A stretch of 64,000 nucleotides of DNA from Manduca sexta (GCF_014839805.1 NC_051119.1:3589245-3653244), one strand, 5' to 3'; shown: positions 22,484-33,954, counted from the stretch's first letter. Numbers and translations: made by a program. Notes: a model not told the origin generated them from the sequence alone.

Positions 22484-22489
22484 AACTGA
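22484..22489 (-). promoter_or_regulatory. possible arthropod initiator of UGT-B
   Basis: TCAGTT on the minus strand, 34-39 bases before the chosen ATG at 22450, matches the arthropod initiator TCAGT. It falls between the two candidate ATGs, so transcription from here would also favour the inner start. No convincing TATA box was seen upstream. Confidence 0.25.
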
Positions 22490-22645
22490 TGACAAGGTTA
22501 GATAAAACAATAAAGCAATCGAGACATTGTAATATAATAAACACGTCGATAATTAAGTATAAAATATTCTACCTAGAATAAAAACGAAGTGCGTTATGCA
22601 TATTTATAAGTTTGCGAATGTGCAGTGAAGATCGTTATTAACATT

Positions 22646-23081
22646 TTAGGGTTCCGTACCTCAAAAGGAAGCATAAGTATAGAATCGTTTTGCTATCCGT
22701 TTGTCTACTTATCTGTCCGTCGAGACCATTTTTCTCAAAAAATATCAAGTTGAAATTTATATCAAATAATAATTTAGGTCTACGGTTTCTTTGAAGGGAT
22801 GTGACGGTTAATGTCGCATATTTTGCGAATTTTTTTTATTACACCAAATGTGAAAGTACAAACATTAAATAGCAATAATATTAAAATAGACAATAGTTTA
22901 ATTATCGGTCTTATAACATTCCACGTTTTCTTCCGGACAACAATTTAACAAGGGAACCGAGACTTATAGGATTTTTTAGTTTGAATCATGAAGTTTAGTA
23001 TAAAGCAATATAAGGGACACATGACAAGGAAAAAATCTGAATACCCTAAATAGTAAATATGTACTGCGAATTTGCTATTAC
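22646..23081 (+). mobile_element. repeat-D, left part, cut by the I-like LINE
   Basis: TTTTAGGGTTCCGTACCTCA at the left; interior TCAAGTTGAAATTTATATCA and CTGAATACCC. The LINE inserted at 23094. A repeat-D right end is at 28985-29028 (GTACGGAACCCTCGGTGCGC). The 520 bases between are not typical repeat-D, so a further insertion is likely. Confidence 0.7.
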
Positions 23082-23176
23082 AAACTTATTATTTTTTCAG
23101 TTCCGTGTGATCCGTTATTGCGCTCGGACGTGTTTATTATTTATCTTGGTCATAGTAATCGCCGCGTACCTTACTC

Positions 23177-24695
23177 GTGTTAGCAGGGAAACCGGTTCTG
23201 CCGGGCGATCCCTGCTATCATATCGTGCGCATGAACGAATCAAATCGGAGTATTGCAATTAACGATCCATGTTCGAGCGGTGATGAATTAGGCGATGATT
23301 CTAATATGAATCTTGAGGACTACACACAAGAGAACGAACAGGACTTGTTGGGAAGGAAAAGATCTAGGGACGAAAATTCATCTGAAGAGGGATGGACCAT
23401 AATGACTAGAAGACAGAATAAATTAGCTCGCCGCTGTGAGAACCAGAATGACGCGGATAAACAAGACAAAATACAAATATGCGTAACTTGTAAAGACCCT
23501 TTACCAAAACAATTTGCGTTAGCGCGATTATTTAAGACTATTGGCATTCCTGGTGATAGTATCCATCGAGTTAAATATGTACATCAACATAAAATACTTG
23601 TAACATTTAATAAAGAGTCTGAAGCAGACGAATTTATGGCATGTAAGGCTTTTTCTGAGTTGAACTGGAATTGCCAAAAGACATCGGAGGTAGGAATCTC
23701 ATACGGCCTTATTAAATCTGTGGAGCTAGACATATCGGACGAAGAGTTTATGAACAATGTAACTAGCAGCGCGGATATTTTATCTTTTAAAAGATTAAAT
23801 AAGCGATGCCCTAATAATACAGACGGTAATGGGTGGACACCAAGTGAAACGATTCGGCTGGGATTTAAAGGTTCTTCTCTTCCAAGTTATGTCTACATCT
23901 TTGGATTAAGAGTACCAGTGGAAACATTCGTGTTTCCGGTGACACAATGTGCAAAATGTTGGAAGTATGGCCACCCTACTAAATTATGCCCTTTCAAAAA
24001 GTTGTTTGTCCAAAGTGTTCTCAAAATCACGAGAATTGTAGAATCACATCATTTACATGTGTAAACTGTTCTGGTGGACATATGGCATTTGAAAAAAATT
24101 GCCCAGTTTTTAAAAAGAAAAACAAATGCGTGAATTAATGGCGCACTTTAACTGTACTTATAGAAAAGCACTTTTACTGTATGTTCCTCCTTCTCCCGAT
24201 AATAATACACATGCGGTGACTGAACCGTTACAGGAAATAAGAGAAGTGGCTAACTCGAATACGCCAAAGAATAAACTTACTCAACTTCAAGGAGAAGACA
24301 ACAACTGTACAAAATCTCAGGTAAATCAGTCCGATACAACTTCCAATCAACCCTTGCAATCCAGACCTACTCCCAAACGCATTCTACAGAAAAAAAATCG
24401 TCGGCCGCCTACTCCAGTGGATGATGGAATATGGCATATTGACAATGACGTTTCAGATTGTTCCGAAAATGAAAATTTGACTAATGTAGATGAGGCTCAC
24501 AAATCAAATAAATACTCTCATAATTTAACGTTGTGGCATCTGATTAAAAAAATTACAGATATTATTAAAAATAAAGATTCCCTTCAGGATAAAATTCGGC
24601 AATCAGTTTATATCCTCTCAGAATGGTTAATACAGAAAATTATAAGCAATCTATCTATAGAAGCAATATTCGAGAAACTTATCGGAAATGGCTAA
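23177..24695 (+). pseudogene. LINE ORF1: gag-like protein with zinc knuckles, two frameshifts
   Basis: RNA-binding gag-like protein of the I-like LINE. The first segment (23177-24064) has a charged N-terminus and an RRM-like central region, and reaches the first CCHC knuckle, CAKCWKYGHPTKLC. The frame shifts by -1 at the A-run near 23996-24000; the new frame carries two more cysteine/histidine knuckles (CPKCSQNHENC and CVNCSGGHMAFEKNC, about 24007-24105). It shifts by -1 again at 24122-24126, after which the C-terminal part runs to the stop at 24693-24695. A second possible start is the Met at 23231. The real start cannot be decided from sequence alone. Apart from the two shifts nothing is missing, so this is either a recently broken gene or an assembly artefact. 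Confidence 0.82.
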
Positions 24696-27600
24696 TAATC
24701 ATATTAGTTTGAAGATTATACAGTGGAATTGCCAGAGTTTAAGGTCTAAAACCAGCTCACTTGAATGCTACCTAAACCAAGAAAAAGTTCATATTGCTGT
24801 ACTGAGTGAAACTTGGCTTGAATCTGGAAGTCATTATAAAATTAGCGGCTATAATACGCACAGATTAGACAGAGATGATGGGTATGGCGGTGTTGCTATT
24901 TTAACTCATTATTCTGTAAGAGCTGTGGTTTGTACAACACAAAGTCGTAACCCTGGTATTGAATTGTTACATGTTAAAATTCTAAATTGTCAACAGATTG
25001 AAAATATCATTTCATTATATTGCCCTTCGTCAGTACGTACCATTCAGAATGATTGGGACGCGATTTTTTCTATTGCAAATAATAAAACGCTCATTTTAGG
25101 AGATTTTAATGCCCATCACTCAAATTGGTCTTTTAAAACGGACCGACGAGGTTCTGAACTGCTTGATTCCATGTTAGATTATAACTTTATTCATTTAAAT
25201 GATGGTAGTATCACTAGAATTAGAATGGTAAACGGAGTTCTGCAACAATCTAGTCCTGATATTTCATTCATTTCTTCCGATTTATCTTTAATATTTACAT
25301 GGAAAACTACAAATGAATCTCTTGGTAGCGATCATTTAATTATTAATTTAAGCAGCGTATTATACTACAATCCTGAGTTTCATAAAAAAAGAAATTTCAA
25401 AATGGCTAACTGGTCGTTATATACTACTTATATAGATCATCATTTACAAAACTGCATGATCCCAAATGACCCTCAAGACATGTATGACTTATTGTACAAT
25501 ATTATGCAAGAGGCTGCCAAATTACACATTCCCTACACGAAAATTCCATTACATCTATCTAATAAATTTAAACTTAAACCATATTGGTCTATAGAACTTT
25601 CGAAAGTGGTTGCGGAGAGACGATTAGCTCTTGCCAGTCTAAGAAGATGCCCCAATCCTAGAAACTTCGAAAACCTTAAAGAAAAAATAAGGCTTGCCCA
25701 AAAACTTATTCGTCAAGCTAAAAGTAGATCTTTCCAATCGTTTTGTTCGTCTATTGATGAAACCACATCTCTATCAGAAATGTGGCAAAAAATGAGGTGG
25801 TTGAAAGGGCGCCAGGTCCCTAATAACTGTATTGAAAAACAAAAAGTAGAGTTTCTACTCAGAGAACTCACCCCTGATTATGTTTGTCCCTCCCAACCCA
25901 CTTTTAACTCTAATAATACAAAACTAGAATCGGAAATATCTATGTCAGAACTAAATAACTGTATCAAAAATAGTGATACCGCACCTGGATCAGATCAAAT
26001 TTCTTTTTCAATGATTAAACACCTCCCACGTTCAGGTAAAATGTTGTTACTTCATATATATAATAAATGCTTTTCTCTTGGCTTCGTCCCACCGCAATGG
26101 CGTCATATTAAAATTATTCCTATCCCAAAAACAGCGGCACAGCTTCAAATCTACGACCAATTTCTTTAATCTCTTGTATTTGCAAAATTTTCCATGGTAT
26201 TTTATGTAAGCGTTTAGAATGGTTTTTTGAAAAACAATGTTTGTTTCCTGAAAATATGGTAGGTTTTCGTAAGGCACGTTCATGTCTTGATAATCTTACG
26301 CGATTAGTATCTGATATTCAACTAGGATTCTCTAAAAATTTTACAACTGCGGCATGCTTCTTAGATATCGAAAGCGCATATAATAATGTAGATATTTCTT
26401 GCTTGTTAAATATTTTAGACAAGTTTGGTGTGGGGTCAAAGTATTGTGTTTATTTGTGGTCATTTTTAACAAATAGACAATTACGTATATCAACATTTGG
26501 TTGTGAAATTGTTAGATTCACTGGTCGTGGATTAGCTCAAGGCGACCCACTGTCTCCACTCTTATTTAATATTCTTTCTTTACATATATGTAAAAATGTG
26601 AATCAGGTTAATATTTCTCAGTATGCTGACGACTTTGTGTTGTACTCTACAAATGCCTCTTTAGAACTAGCATTAAACAAATTACAATCTGCTTTACAAG
26701 GTACCAATCGAATGTTAAATGAGATAGGTTTAAGTATTTCCCCAGCCAAGACTAATATTTGTATTTTTAAAAAAGGCTCGTTTAGGAGATCTATTTATTT
26801 TAGTTTCGATAATTATTCAATTAAAGTAGTTAAACATGTCAAGTATTTGGGACTCTGGTTGGATAGCTCATTAAGATGGGGTAAACATATAAATGAAACT
26901 GCACAAAAAGTTATGAAATTCATAAATGTACTTAAAATTTTATCGGGTCCAGGTTGGGGACTACATCCAAAACACTTGAGACGTTTATATATATCTATTA
27001 TCCGTAGTAGAATTGACTATGGCAGCTTTTTATTCGACAATAGTTGTCAATATAAACTACTTAAATTGGATAGAATACAAAACCAAGCATTGCGTATAGT
27101 AGGTAGTTTTATAAGAAGTACTCCCATACACGTAATGGAAAGCGAACTTTGCCTTCCACCACTTAGTGTCCGTAGGAGATATCTAGCTAGTAAATTCTTT
27201 TTAAAGTCAAAGTCATTTCGTGGTAACAAAACTGTTAATGTATTAGAAAATCTGTCACTCTTTGCCGGTGGTAATTATTGGTCGAATAAAAAGCTTCCGT
27301 TGTTAATTGATATTTATTCTCAATTTTGCTCCGTAAAAATTCACTCAAGTGTGCATTGTGAGCTGTTTTCTTTAAATACCTGGATAAGTAACTTTGATAT
27401 GTCCCACATCATTTTTGATTATATACCTACTGTATGTCAAGCTAAACGTCATTATAATACTCATCATTTAAAATATTTGTGTATATCTTACATTCAAGAA
27501 CAATATATAGATTACTATAAAATATTTACTGACGGTTCTAAGGATAGGTACTCGGGAGGTGCTGCCTTTTTAGATCCTTTACAACAATGTTATATGAAGC

Positions 27601-28346
27601 TTAAGGTTGATTCAGATATTGCTATTATGCATATTGAATTGATTGCGATAGCAGAGGCCTTGTCTTATATCCAATCAATTGACGGTGATAAGTTTGTCAT
27701 TTTGACCGACTCTAAATCCGCATTGCAACATTTGGCTAGGCTCACCTCTCACGTGCGAGGTATTCTGATAGCCTACGCGATATATGAAACAATTTTAAAA
27801 CTTCAATCTTCAAAAACTGTATGCCTTCAATGGATCCCGTCTCATATTCAGTTGGAAGATAATGATAATGTCGATATACTAGCCAAACAAGCATGTGTTG
27901 ACGGAATTCCCTTTGGTATAATGCCACTTTACTCGGACTATTTTAAGATTGCTAAAAGACGATGTTTTGAATTGTGGCAACAGTATTTTGATAAAAGGTC
28001 TAGAGAAAAAGGAATTTGGTATCGAACTATCCAACCAGAGATTTCTAGAGTTCCGTGGATTAATTGTGATCTGAATAAGAACTTGATTACCATAGCTCTA
28101 AGGCTGCGTTCCGGACACATTCCATCGAATAAGTTTTCCTTTTTAATGAAAAAACTTTTATCGCCAAATTGTAATGACTGTGGAGTAATAGACGATGTGT
28201 ATCATATTTTGATGGAGTGCGTCCGAAATGAAGTAACCAGAAATAATGTCCTAATCAAATCATACGATATTGGATTATGCAACACTATTCTCGCCGATCC
28301 ACTGTCCGATAGAGCTAAAGCAATATATAAGTTAGTTTTTAGTTGA
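24688..28346 (+). pseudogene. LINE ORF2: AP endonuclease, reverse transcriptase, RNase H; one frameshift
   Basis: Replication polyprotein of the I-like LINE. Segment 24688-26169 carries the apurinic-type endonuclease that nicks the target (QWNCQSLRSK, LSETWLE, LGDFNAHHSNW, LGSDHLII) and the start of RT. A -1 shift at an A-run near 26127-26133 moves translation to the frame of 26241-28346; the second frame is already open from 26133. That part has RT motifs LDIESAYNN, GLAQGDPLSPLLF and the catalytic YADD (26622-26633), then RNase H (FTDGSK, IELIAIAEAL, TDSKSALQHL) and a terminal CCHC-like finger (CNDCGVIDDVYHILMEC). The length fits a complete I-type ORF2. No other stop or shift was seen. Confidence 0.85.
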
Positions 28347-28444
28347 AGTCATTGTATGTATCCATAGTTATTTTATTAGGCGATATAGTCGCTGAGCGAC
28401 AAAGCCTTTAAATAAATAAAAAAAAAAAAAAAAACTTATTATTT

Positions 28445-29382
28445 GCAGTTGGAGTATTAACTGAATCTGGGGATCAAACGGCAAAGTTAAGTTTGTCACG
28501 TTTGGACTTATATATACTTAGAAGATAAGTACAAGCAATGAAGTTTTACAAATAGACGCGACATACACTAAAAAAATTGCACATAAAAACAGCGCAGTAT
28601 TTACTATAATCACAGCCATAGCGGCTCGCATTGATGCAACCCGAGTGGGCCCGAGTGTGCCCGAATGGGCCCGAGCGTCGACCGCCCCGTCGCCATGACA
28701 GTCGAATAAAATGCATTTACTACTTAAAAAAATAAGTTAAATAGTGTATACTTATTACTAACGTATGAAATTAAATGTTTTTTTCATTCACAGCTGGAGT
28801 ATAATGTGTACATCGTCTAAAAACACAGGAAGGCATTTTATTTATAAAAATACAAAAAGTTAGTAAGCCGACTAGCCGCAACAATGGTTGGAGATTAACT
28901 AAGTGAATGTCGGGCAATTACCTTGCTTTCGTCTTGTCAGTATTGAGCTCGGACAACGTATCTATGTAATAAAAACATATTAGCGTACAAGTTTGTACGG
29001 AACCCTCGGTGCGCGAGTCTAACTCGTTTTCATTATATCTAATGTAGATATGAATTATCTCTAATTATATTAGGCATGTCTGGGTTACGCAGGTCCATTT
29101 TATCAGTTTTATGAAGCCTAAAATTAATCTATTCTAATAAGCAAAATCATTCAAACAAATGATAATGATTAAACAAGGTTTCGCTCGCGGTTTGACCCGT
29201 TTAAAAGATATTTTACTATTAAAGTCAGACTGCGGACATTTGTCTCGAACAGGAAGTAGAAATGGCGGCGTTGTCACAATCGGCGATTTCTTTCAAGACC
29301 TTTGTAATAATTTTTTTGTCAGTCACAAAAGTAAATAATCAAATTCAATACTTTACACGTCTATTTCAATTGGAGTATGTAA
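28445..29382. other. no gene; flank of the LINE
   Basis: Includes a four-unit 10-bp repeat at 28640-28679, a repeat-D right end at 28985-29028, and otherwise unassigned AT-rich sequence. The stretches after CAG at about 28447 and 28793 look like acceptor sites, but no coding frame follows. Confidence 0.4.
28640..28679. repeat. 10-bp tandem repeat, four units
   Basis: Four CCCGARYGKG-type units in a row, strikingly GC-rich inside an AT-rich region. Confidence 0.9.
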
Positions 29383-29880
29383 TCTATACTATTATATAAA
29401 GCTGAAGAGTTTGTTTGTTTTAACGCGCTAATCTCAGAAACTAACGGTTCAAACTAAAAATTATTTTTGTGTTGGATCGCCCTTTGTTCCTGGAGTGCTA
29501 TAGGCTCTATATCATCACGCTATGAGCAATAAGAGCGGAGCAGTAATGAAACATGTTGCAAAAACGGGGAAAATTTATTAGTTTTGAGAGCTTCCGTTGC
29601 TTGCGCTGCGTAAACGGTTAAAGTTATGCAACAATGACGTACGACGGGATCGTTCCTCTTAAAAAGTTCTGCAAAAATATAAAACAAAGTGCCCCGCTAC
29701 ATCTGTCTGCCTGAACGTGTTAATCTCAAAAACTACCCAACATATTAAGATGAAATTTGGTATGGAGACAGTTTGAGACCCTGGGAAGAACATAGGCTCC
29801 CGGGAAACTACTATTTTTATAACGGAAAACTTTAGCTTGAAAAACTTTATAACGCGGGCGGAGCCGCGAGCAAAAGCTAG
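29383..29880 (+). mobile_element. Helitron, 498 bp, one 123-bp unit
   Basis: Cleanest copy: flank A, then TCTATACTATTATATAAAGC; one CATCACGCTATGAGCAATAA unit; hairpin CGCGGGCGGAGCCGCG; CTAG end; flank T. Non-autonomous. Confidence 0.88.
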
Positions 29881-30007
29881 TTTATATATAAAAGTCAACC
29901 TTTTAAACTTATGTATTAGTGAAGAAAATCGATTATTGACGGCATAAAAGTTTAAAGGCGATTGGAATTTTTGACTTATTAATTTGTTATTGTTGTATAC
30001 TGTACTA

Positions 30008-30720
30008 TTTTTATATAACCACAGCAAAGTGACCTCACTGCACCTGATGGTAAGTGGAGTGGGGTCCAATAGAATGTCAACTGACGAGAGATGATACTCC
30101 TCAGCAATCGACACAATTGGGCCGGTCTTTTGGAGCCGGGTATGTACAGGTTGAGCCCTGTGGCTCGGGGCATCTAAAGAATTCCGCCACGGTATCTCCT
30201 GCCTGTCGTAATAGGCGACTAATTGGGGCTTAGAGAGAGTCGCAGGCGAGCAGTGGGGGGCTGCTCGCTCGACTACAGCGACTCTGAGGTGGACGACAAT
30301 GCGGGCAGTAGGTCTCCCGATGTTGTAGACTCCAAAGGAGTCATTCAGCTTGTGGGGCATCTTAGCCCCTTCAATTCGAGAGGTGCCACAATGCGGTATC
30401 GCGCTGGGACGGTTCCGAGCAGCTATCTTAGTGCAACAAGATACCCTGGGGCCGTCCCGTATGCGCCGAAGAAGACCACCGCGGGTTTTGGTTGGTATGC
30501 CGGAGGTATACAGGGGTTAGGGACTCGGTCCAACGCTCACTCGGATGATGCTATACTCCCGAGTGTCGACATTGGGCCGTAAGACCGGTGAAACCAACAT
30601 AACCATTCCACTGACCCTCCGAGTGGTGGTAGCGATAACGCGTTTTTTCCCCGCGTAAAAAAAAAGGGTACATACAGGTTGATACCCGAACGCGACACTA
30701 CCGTAGGCCACTATGGCGGG
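30008..30720 (+). mobile_element. repeat-K, longest copy (about 0.7 kb)
   Basis: Contains CACCTGATGGTAAGTGGAGT, TCAACTGACGAGAGATGATA, a hairpin GCGAGCAGTGGGGGGCTGCTC and a GC-rich right half. An open frame at 30223-30582 has no recognised domain. Fragments recur at 19535, 37896 and 43470. Confidence 0.6.
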
Positions 30721-30795
30721 TTTTAACACCTTGTGTACGGTTTTCAAGTATATCCTAACATAAACATATTCACTTCTAAACTTATAGGTTTTATC

Positions 30796-31062
30796 AGCCT
30801 CGGTGGCGTAGTTGTATTGCACGTCCGGTACAATAGCGCTCTGAGGTCCTGGGTTCGAATCCCGGGTCGGGCAAAGTGATATTTGGGTTTTTCTGCTCAG
30901 TATCAGCCCGGAGTCTGGAATTTGTGCCCGATATGGCGATAGGCTCGCCCCCTATCACATCATGGGACGGAACATACTTGGCGAAAAGTGGGTGCCCTAG
31001 TTGCGCCTCTGCATACCCCTTCGGGGATAAAATGCGTGATGTTATGTATGTATGTTATGTAT
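30796..31062 (+). mobile_element. SINE-B, near-identical to 32008-32273
   Basis: Full copy with B box GGTTCGAATCC and a TGTATG tail. Only a few differences by eye from the inverted copy 1 kb away. Confidence 0.92.
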
Positions 31063-31283
31063 GTACATTTGATATCAAAGTTACTCAACGTACTACTGGG
31101 AATATAGATAAAATACACTAAACACTTATTTACAATCACTCATCTTCAAGGAAACGTTGTATCATTAAACAAACATGGCAGTGTTGAGTCTAGAGTCTGT
31201 AATGAGTATAATAGAAAGTTTTCTCATATAAACCACAGGCTTACTTACGTTAAAAAATATATATTAGATTGTGAAAAAAAGCG

Positions 31284-31375
31284 GCGATAGCCTAGTTGGT
31301 AGTGGAACGAACTGCCGAGACGAATGTCCGCATGAAACCCAAAGGCACACATCTCTAACTTATTCTAATTAATAA
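31284..31375 (+). mobile_element. SINE-A head fragment
   Basis: GCGGCGATAGCCTAGTTGGT through ACATCTCTAACTTATTCT; most of the body is missing and it ends in TAATAATAAT. Confidence 0.75.
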
Positions 31376-31383
31376 TAATAGGC

Positions 31384-31998
31384 CCGCAGGGGCGGCTTTG
31401 TGGCGAGTCGACGGTGAGTGGCACCGCGTTCCCTGATTCCGTGGGGCTAAATAATACCCCCTGACCCTTGGCTTGACTTAACCGGCCGGCTAGGGGTGGA
31501 AGTCGCAAGAGCTAAGAACCTCAGCTCCAGGATGGAAGTGCTCAATCTGCTTAATAGCGAGGATACCTGTTCCGGGACGCGACAGTGACTCGCGATGGTG
31601 AAAACGGTGCACACCTCTCGACACTCTTAAGCCCCCTACACCGGTGTTGGATCCTTGGCTTACGCCGCTTATGAGATGCTCATCTAGTGGGGGGCAAGTC
31701 ACCATCTGTCTTGAATAAATGAGATTGAGACATTTTACTTGGCAGGCGTCCCGTTGTCTCAATCAATAGCCCAGCAACCAGTCCAGCTAGATCCCATCCA
31801 TAGACTCAGTATAATTCCCATCTTTTCTGCAATAGTCCCTGCACCTTGCAAGCGCTGTCTTTGGCTGTATTTCCTCCATAAGTACAGACAGAGAGAGTAC
31901 TTGCAAGGTGTATAAACCGCAGCTAGAGTAATGTATCTTAAAGGGGCCTCTACGTGTTGGATCCATGTCCCCACGCAAGCCTCCCAAAGGGCCTTTGG
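31384..31998. other. GC-rich block of unknown origin
   Basis: About 600 bases, richer in GC than the neighbourhood (GGCCCGCAGGGGCGGCTTTG at the left, CCGGCCGGCTAGGGG inside). No long convincing coding frame or known motif. It may be a LINE 5' UTR or a captured segment; it lies between opposing SINE-B copies. Confidence 0.4.
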
Positions 31999-32007
31999 AT
32001 TTAAATA

Positions 32008-32273
32008 CATACATACATACATAACATCACGCATTTTATCCCCAAAGGGGTATGCAGAGGCGCAACTAGGGCACCCACTTTTCGCCAAGTATGTTCCGTC
32101 CCATGATGTGATAGGGGGCGAGCCTATCGCCATATCGGGCACAAATTCCAGACTCCGGGCTGATACTGAGCAGAAAAACCCAAATATCACTTTGCCCGAC
32201 CCGGGATTCGAACCCAGGACCTCAGAGCGCTATTGTACCGGACATGCAATACAACTACGCCACCGAGGCAGTC
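32008..32273 (-). mobile_element. SINE-B with 9-bp target-site duplication
   Basis: Full minus-strand copy with ACATAC-repeat tail, flanked by ATTTAAATA at 31999-32007 and 32274-32282. Confidence 0.93.
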
Positions 32274-32639
32274 ATTTAAATATGTCGCGCCAAATAAAAT
32301 CATTCCCTCACCGTATAACGAATATTCGATTTCTGAACGTATCGAACGATATTTTTATACGTACGTTTTTTAGTTGCTTCTCTTCAGAAAATGACATATC
32401 TTTTTTTTAATTCATAAGAATTACATAATTTTGTTTATTATTCTTTGTTTTTTTATTTTAAAAATAATAATAAATTATTACCTCACCCTGTTAATCATTC
32501 CCTTATTTTTTTAAATATTTATTTTTAAGAGAATATAGACAAAAATATGTCAGACCAAGACTTCTAAATAGATCTCTTCAAGCTACTTTATTGATTTGAT
32601 AAAAAAAAAGAAAATTTCATTAAAAAAGAAATTTTAATA

Positions 32640-32830
32640 ATGTTTCAAATTTTGAAATTTCGTAGGAAATACCCGTATGATGCCGTTGTTGACATTTGTA
32701 ACATCTGAACAAACATTTACAATCCTTGGCGCTGTGAGACGGTTTGAAACAATGGTTACTGCGTTCCGTGTCTGCAAGTTGTGCGAATTTATTACATTTG
32801 TTTATCGAATGATCACCCAAACAAAATGAA
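32640..32830 (-). pseudogene. BEL/Pao-type gag zinc-finger relic
   Basis: Minus-strand frame with LGDHSINKC, NHCFKPSHSAKDC and CYKCQQRHHTG: the tandem CCHC/CCCH knuckles typical of BEL/Pao retrotransposon gag in insects. No LTRs, protease or RT are nearby, so only this relic of one domain survives. Confidence 0.6.
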
Positions 32831-32948
32831 TCGAATGAATGAATGTAGCGATATCTGAATCACACTTCACGCATATCGCTACAGGTAAATGGGGAAAAGA
32901 TGAACTGGCTTTCTACTTAGAGACAGAATTATCGGTGTTATTTGCAAG

Positions 32949-33144
32949 TCGGGCAAAGTGATATTTGGGTTTTTTCTGCTCAGTATCACTCCGGAGTCTG
33001 GAATTTGTGCCCGATATGGCGATAGGCTCGCCCCCATCACATCAATGGGACGGAACATACTTGGCGAAAAATGGGTGCCCTAGTTGCGCCTCTGCATACC
33101 CCTTCGGGGATAAATGCGTGATGTTATGTATGTATGTATGTATG
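32949..33144 (+). mobile_element. SINE-B, 5' truncated, with 10-bp target-site duplication
   Basis: Starts inside the element just after the B box (TCGGGCAAAGTGATATTTGG) and ends in (TATG)n. Flanked by TATTTGCAAG at 32939-32948 and 33145-33154. Confidence 0.92.
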
Positions 33145-33301
33145 TATTTGCAAGAAATACTGTGGTTTTCTTCTGAAACTTCGAATTATTCGACGGTACG
33201 CTTTTAAGTGGCTTAGCTTTGTCTGAAGGTCTTCCTACATCAGGACTAACCTGGCTACTCGAAGAAAAATGGTTATCTTGAATTAAAGCATCAGGTCGAT
33301 T

Positions 33302-33928
33302 AAACAAAAATAATTTTAACAAAAAATTAAACCGCCTTCAAAAACCACTGAAAACCAAAAAATAATTTCACATAACAGGTATATATTGGATACCAATTTT
33401 GGAGTCGGTGCCTAATTAAAATTGCTAGTTAAGCTATATTTGTTGCATAGTCCATCTGAGAGCTAAATATCTTTCACATCAATTAAAAGAAGTAGGTTTG
33501 CGTTTACTACTAACAAACATACACAGTGAAAGGTGTAATACCAAGCACATGTATGGTGTTTCATCTTTTTTTTTCCTATTTTCGGGGCATTGAGTGTAAT
33601 ATACCCACATTTGACCAGCTATATGTAATAGGGAAAGAATTTGGGTAGTGTACTGTTCACAAATTTAAATATTTCCTTAATAGCTTCCATTTGCTGTGCT
33701 GCGGCGGTGTGTTCATCTCCGGTGACGATCTGACTTGCTGACTTTGTACGCTGGCAGAACATTGTTTTCGTATATTAGTTAATGTATTTATCTAGCTTAA
33801 CTAGTAATTTTAATTAGGCACCGACTCCAAAATTGGTAACCAATATATAACTGTTATGTGAAATATTTTTTTGGTTTTCAGTGGTTTTTGAAGGCGGTTT
33901 GATTTTTTGTTAAAATTATTTTTATTTT
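33302..33928. mobile_element. foldback element with about 130-bp inverted arms (MITE-N)
   Basis: Left arm 33302-33440 and right arm 33790-33928 are inverse copies (ACCGCCTTCAAAAACCACTG / CAGTGGTTTTTGAAGGCGGT; GGAGTCGGTGCCTAATTAAA / inverse). The centre is AT-rich and non-coding. Confidence 0.88.
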
Positions 33929-33954
33929 TTGCTTTTTTGTGTTAGTAAAAAATA

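Larger units (their letters stand above)
23095..28431 (+). mobile_element. full-length I-like non-LTR retrotransposon (LINE)
   Basis: A 5.3 kb LINE bounded by a 13-base direct repeat, AAACTTATTATTT, at 23082-23094 and 28432-28444, and ending in a poly(A) run. It has ORF1 with gag-type zinc knuckles and ORF2 with AP endonuclease, reverse transcriptase and an RNase H domain; RNase H after RT is typical of the I superfamily. The ORFs touch through ATGGCTAA (24688-24695), where the ORF2 start overlaps the ORF1 stop. It landed in a copy of repeat D (head at 22646; a repeat-D tail is at about 28985-29028). The three breaks in frame are all single-base losses at A-runs. Confidence 0.9.

Noticed and set aside
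29659..30360. 233-residue protein on the minus strand
   Set aside because: It spans a Helitron and repeat-K; no domain recognised and no single gene structure.
30876..31121. small conserved protein (also at 9773, 31759 and 32965)
   Set aside because: The same peptide recurs because it is the translation of SINE-B; it is not a gene.
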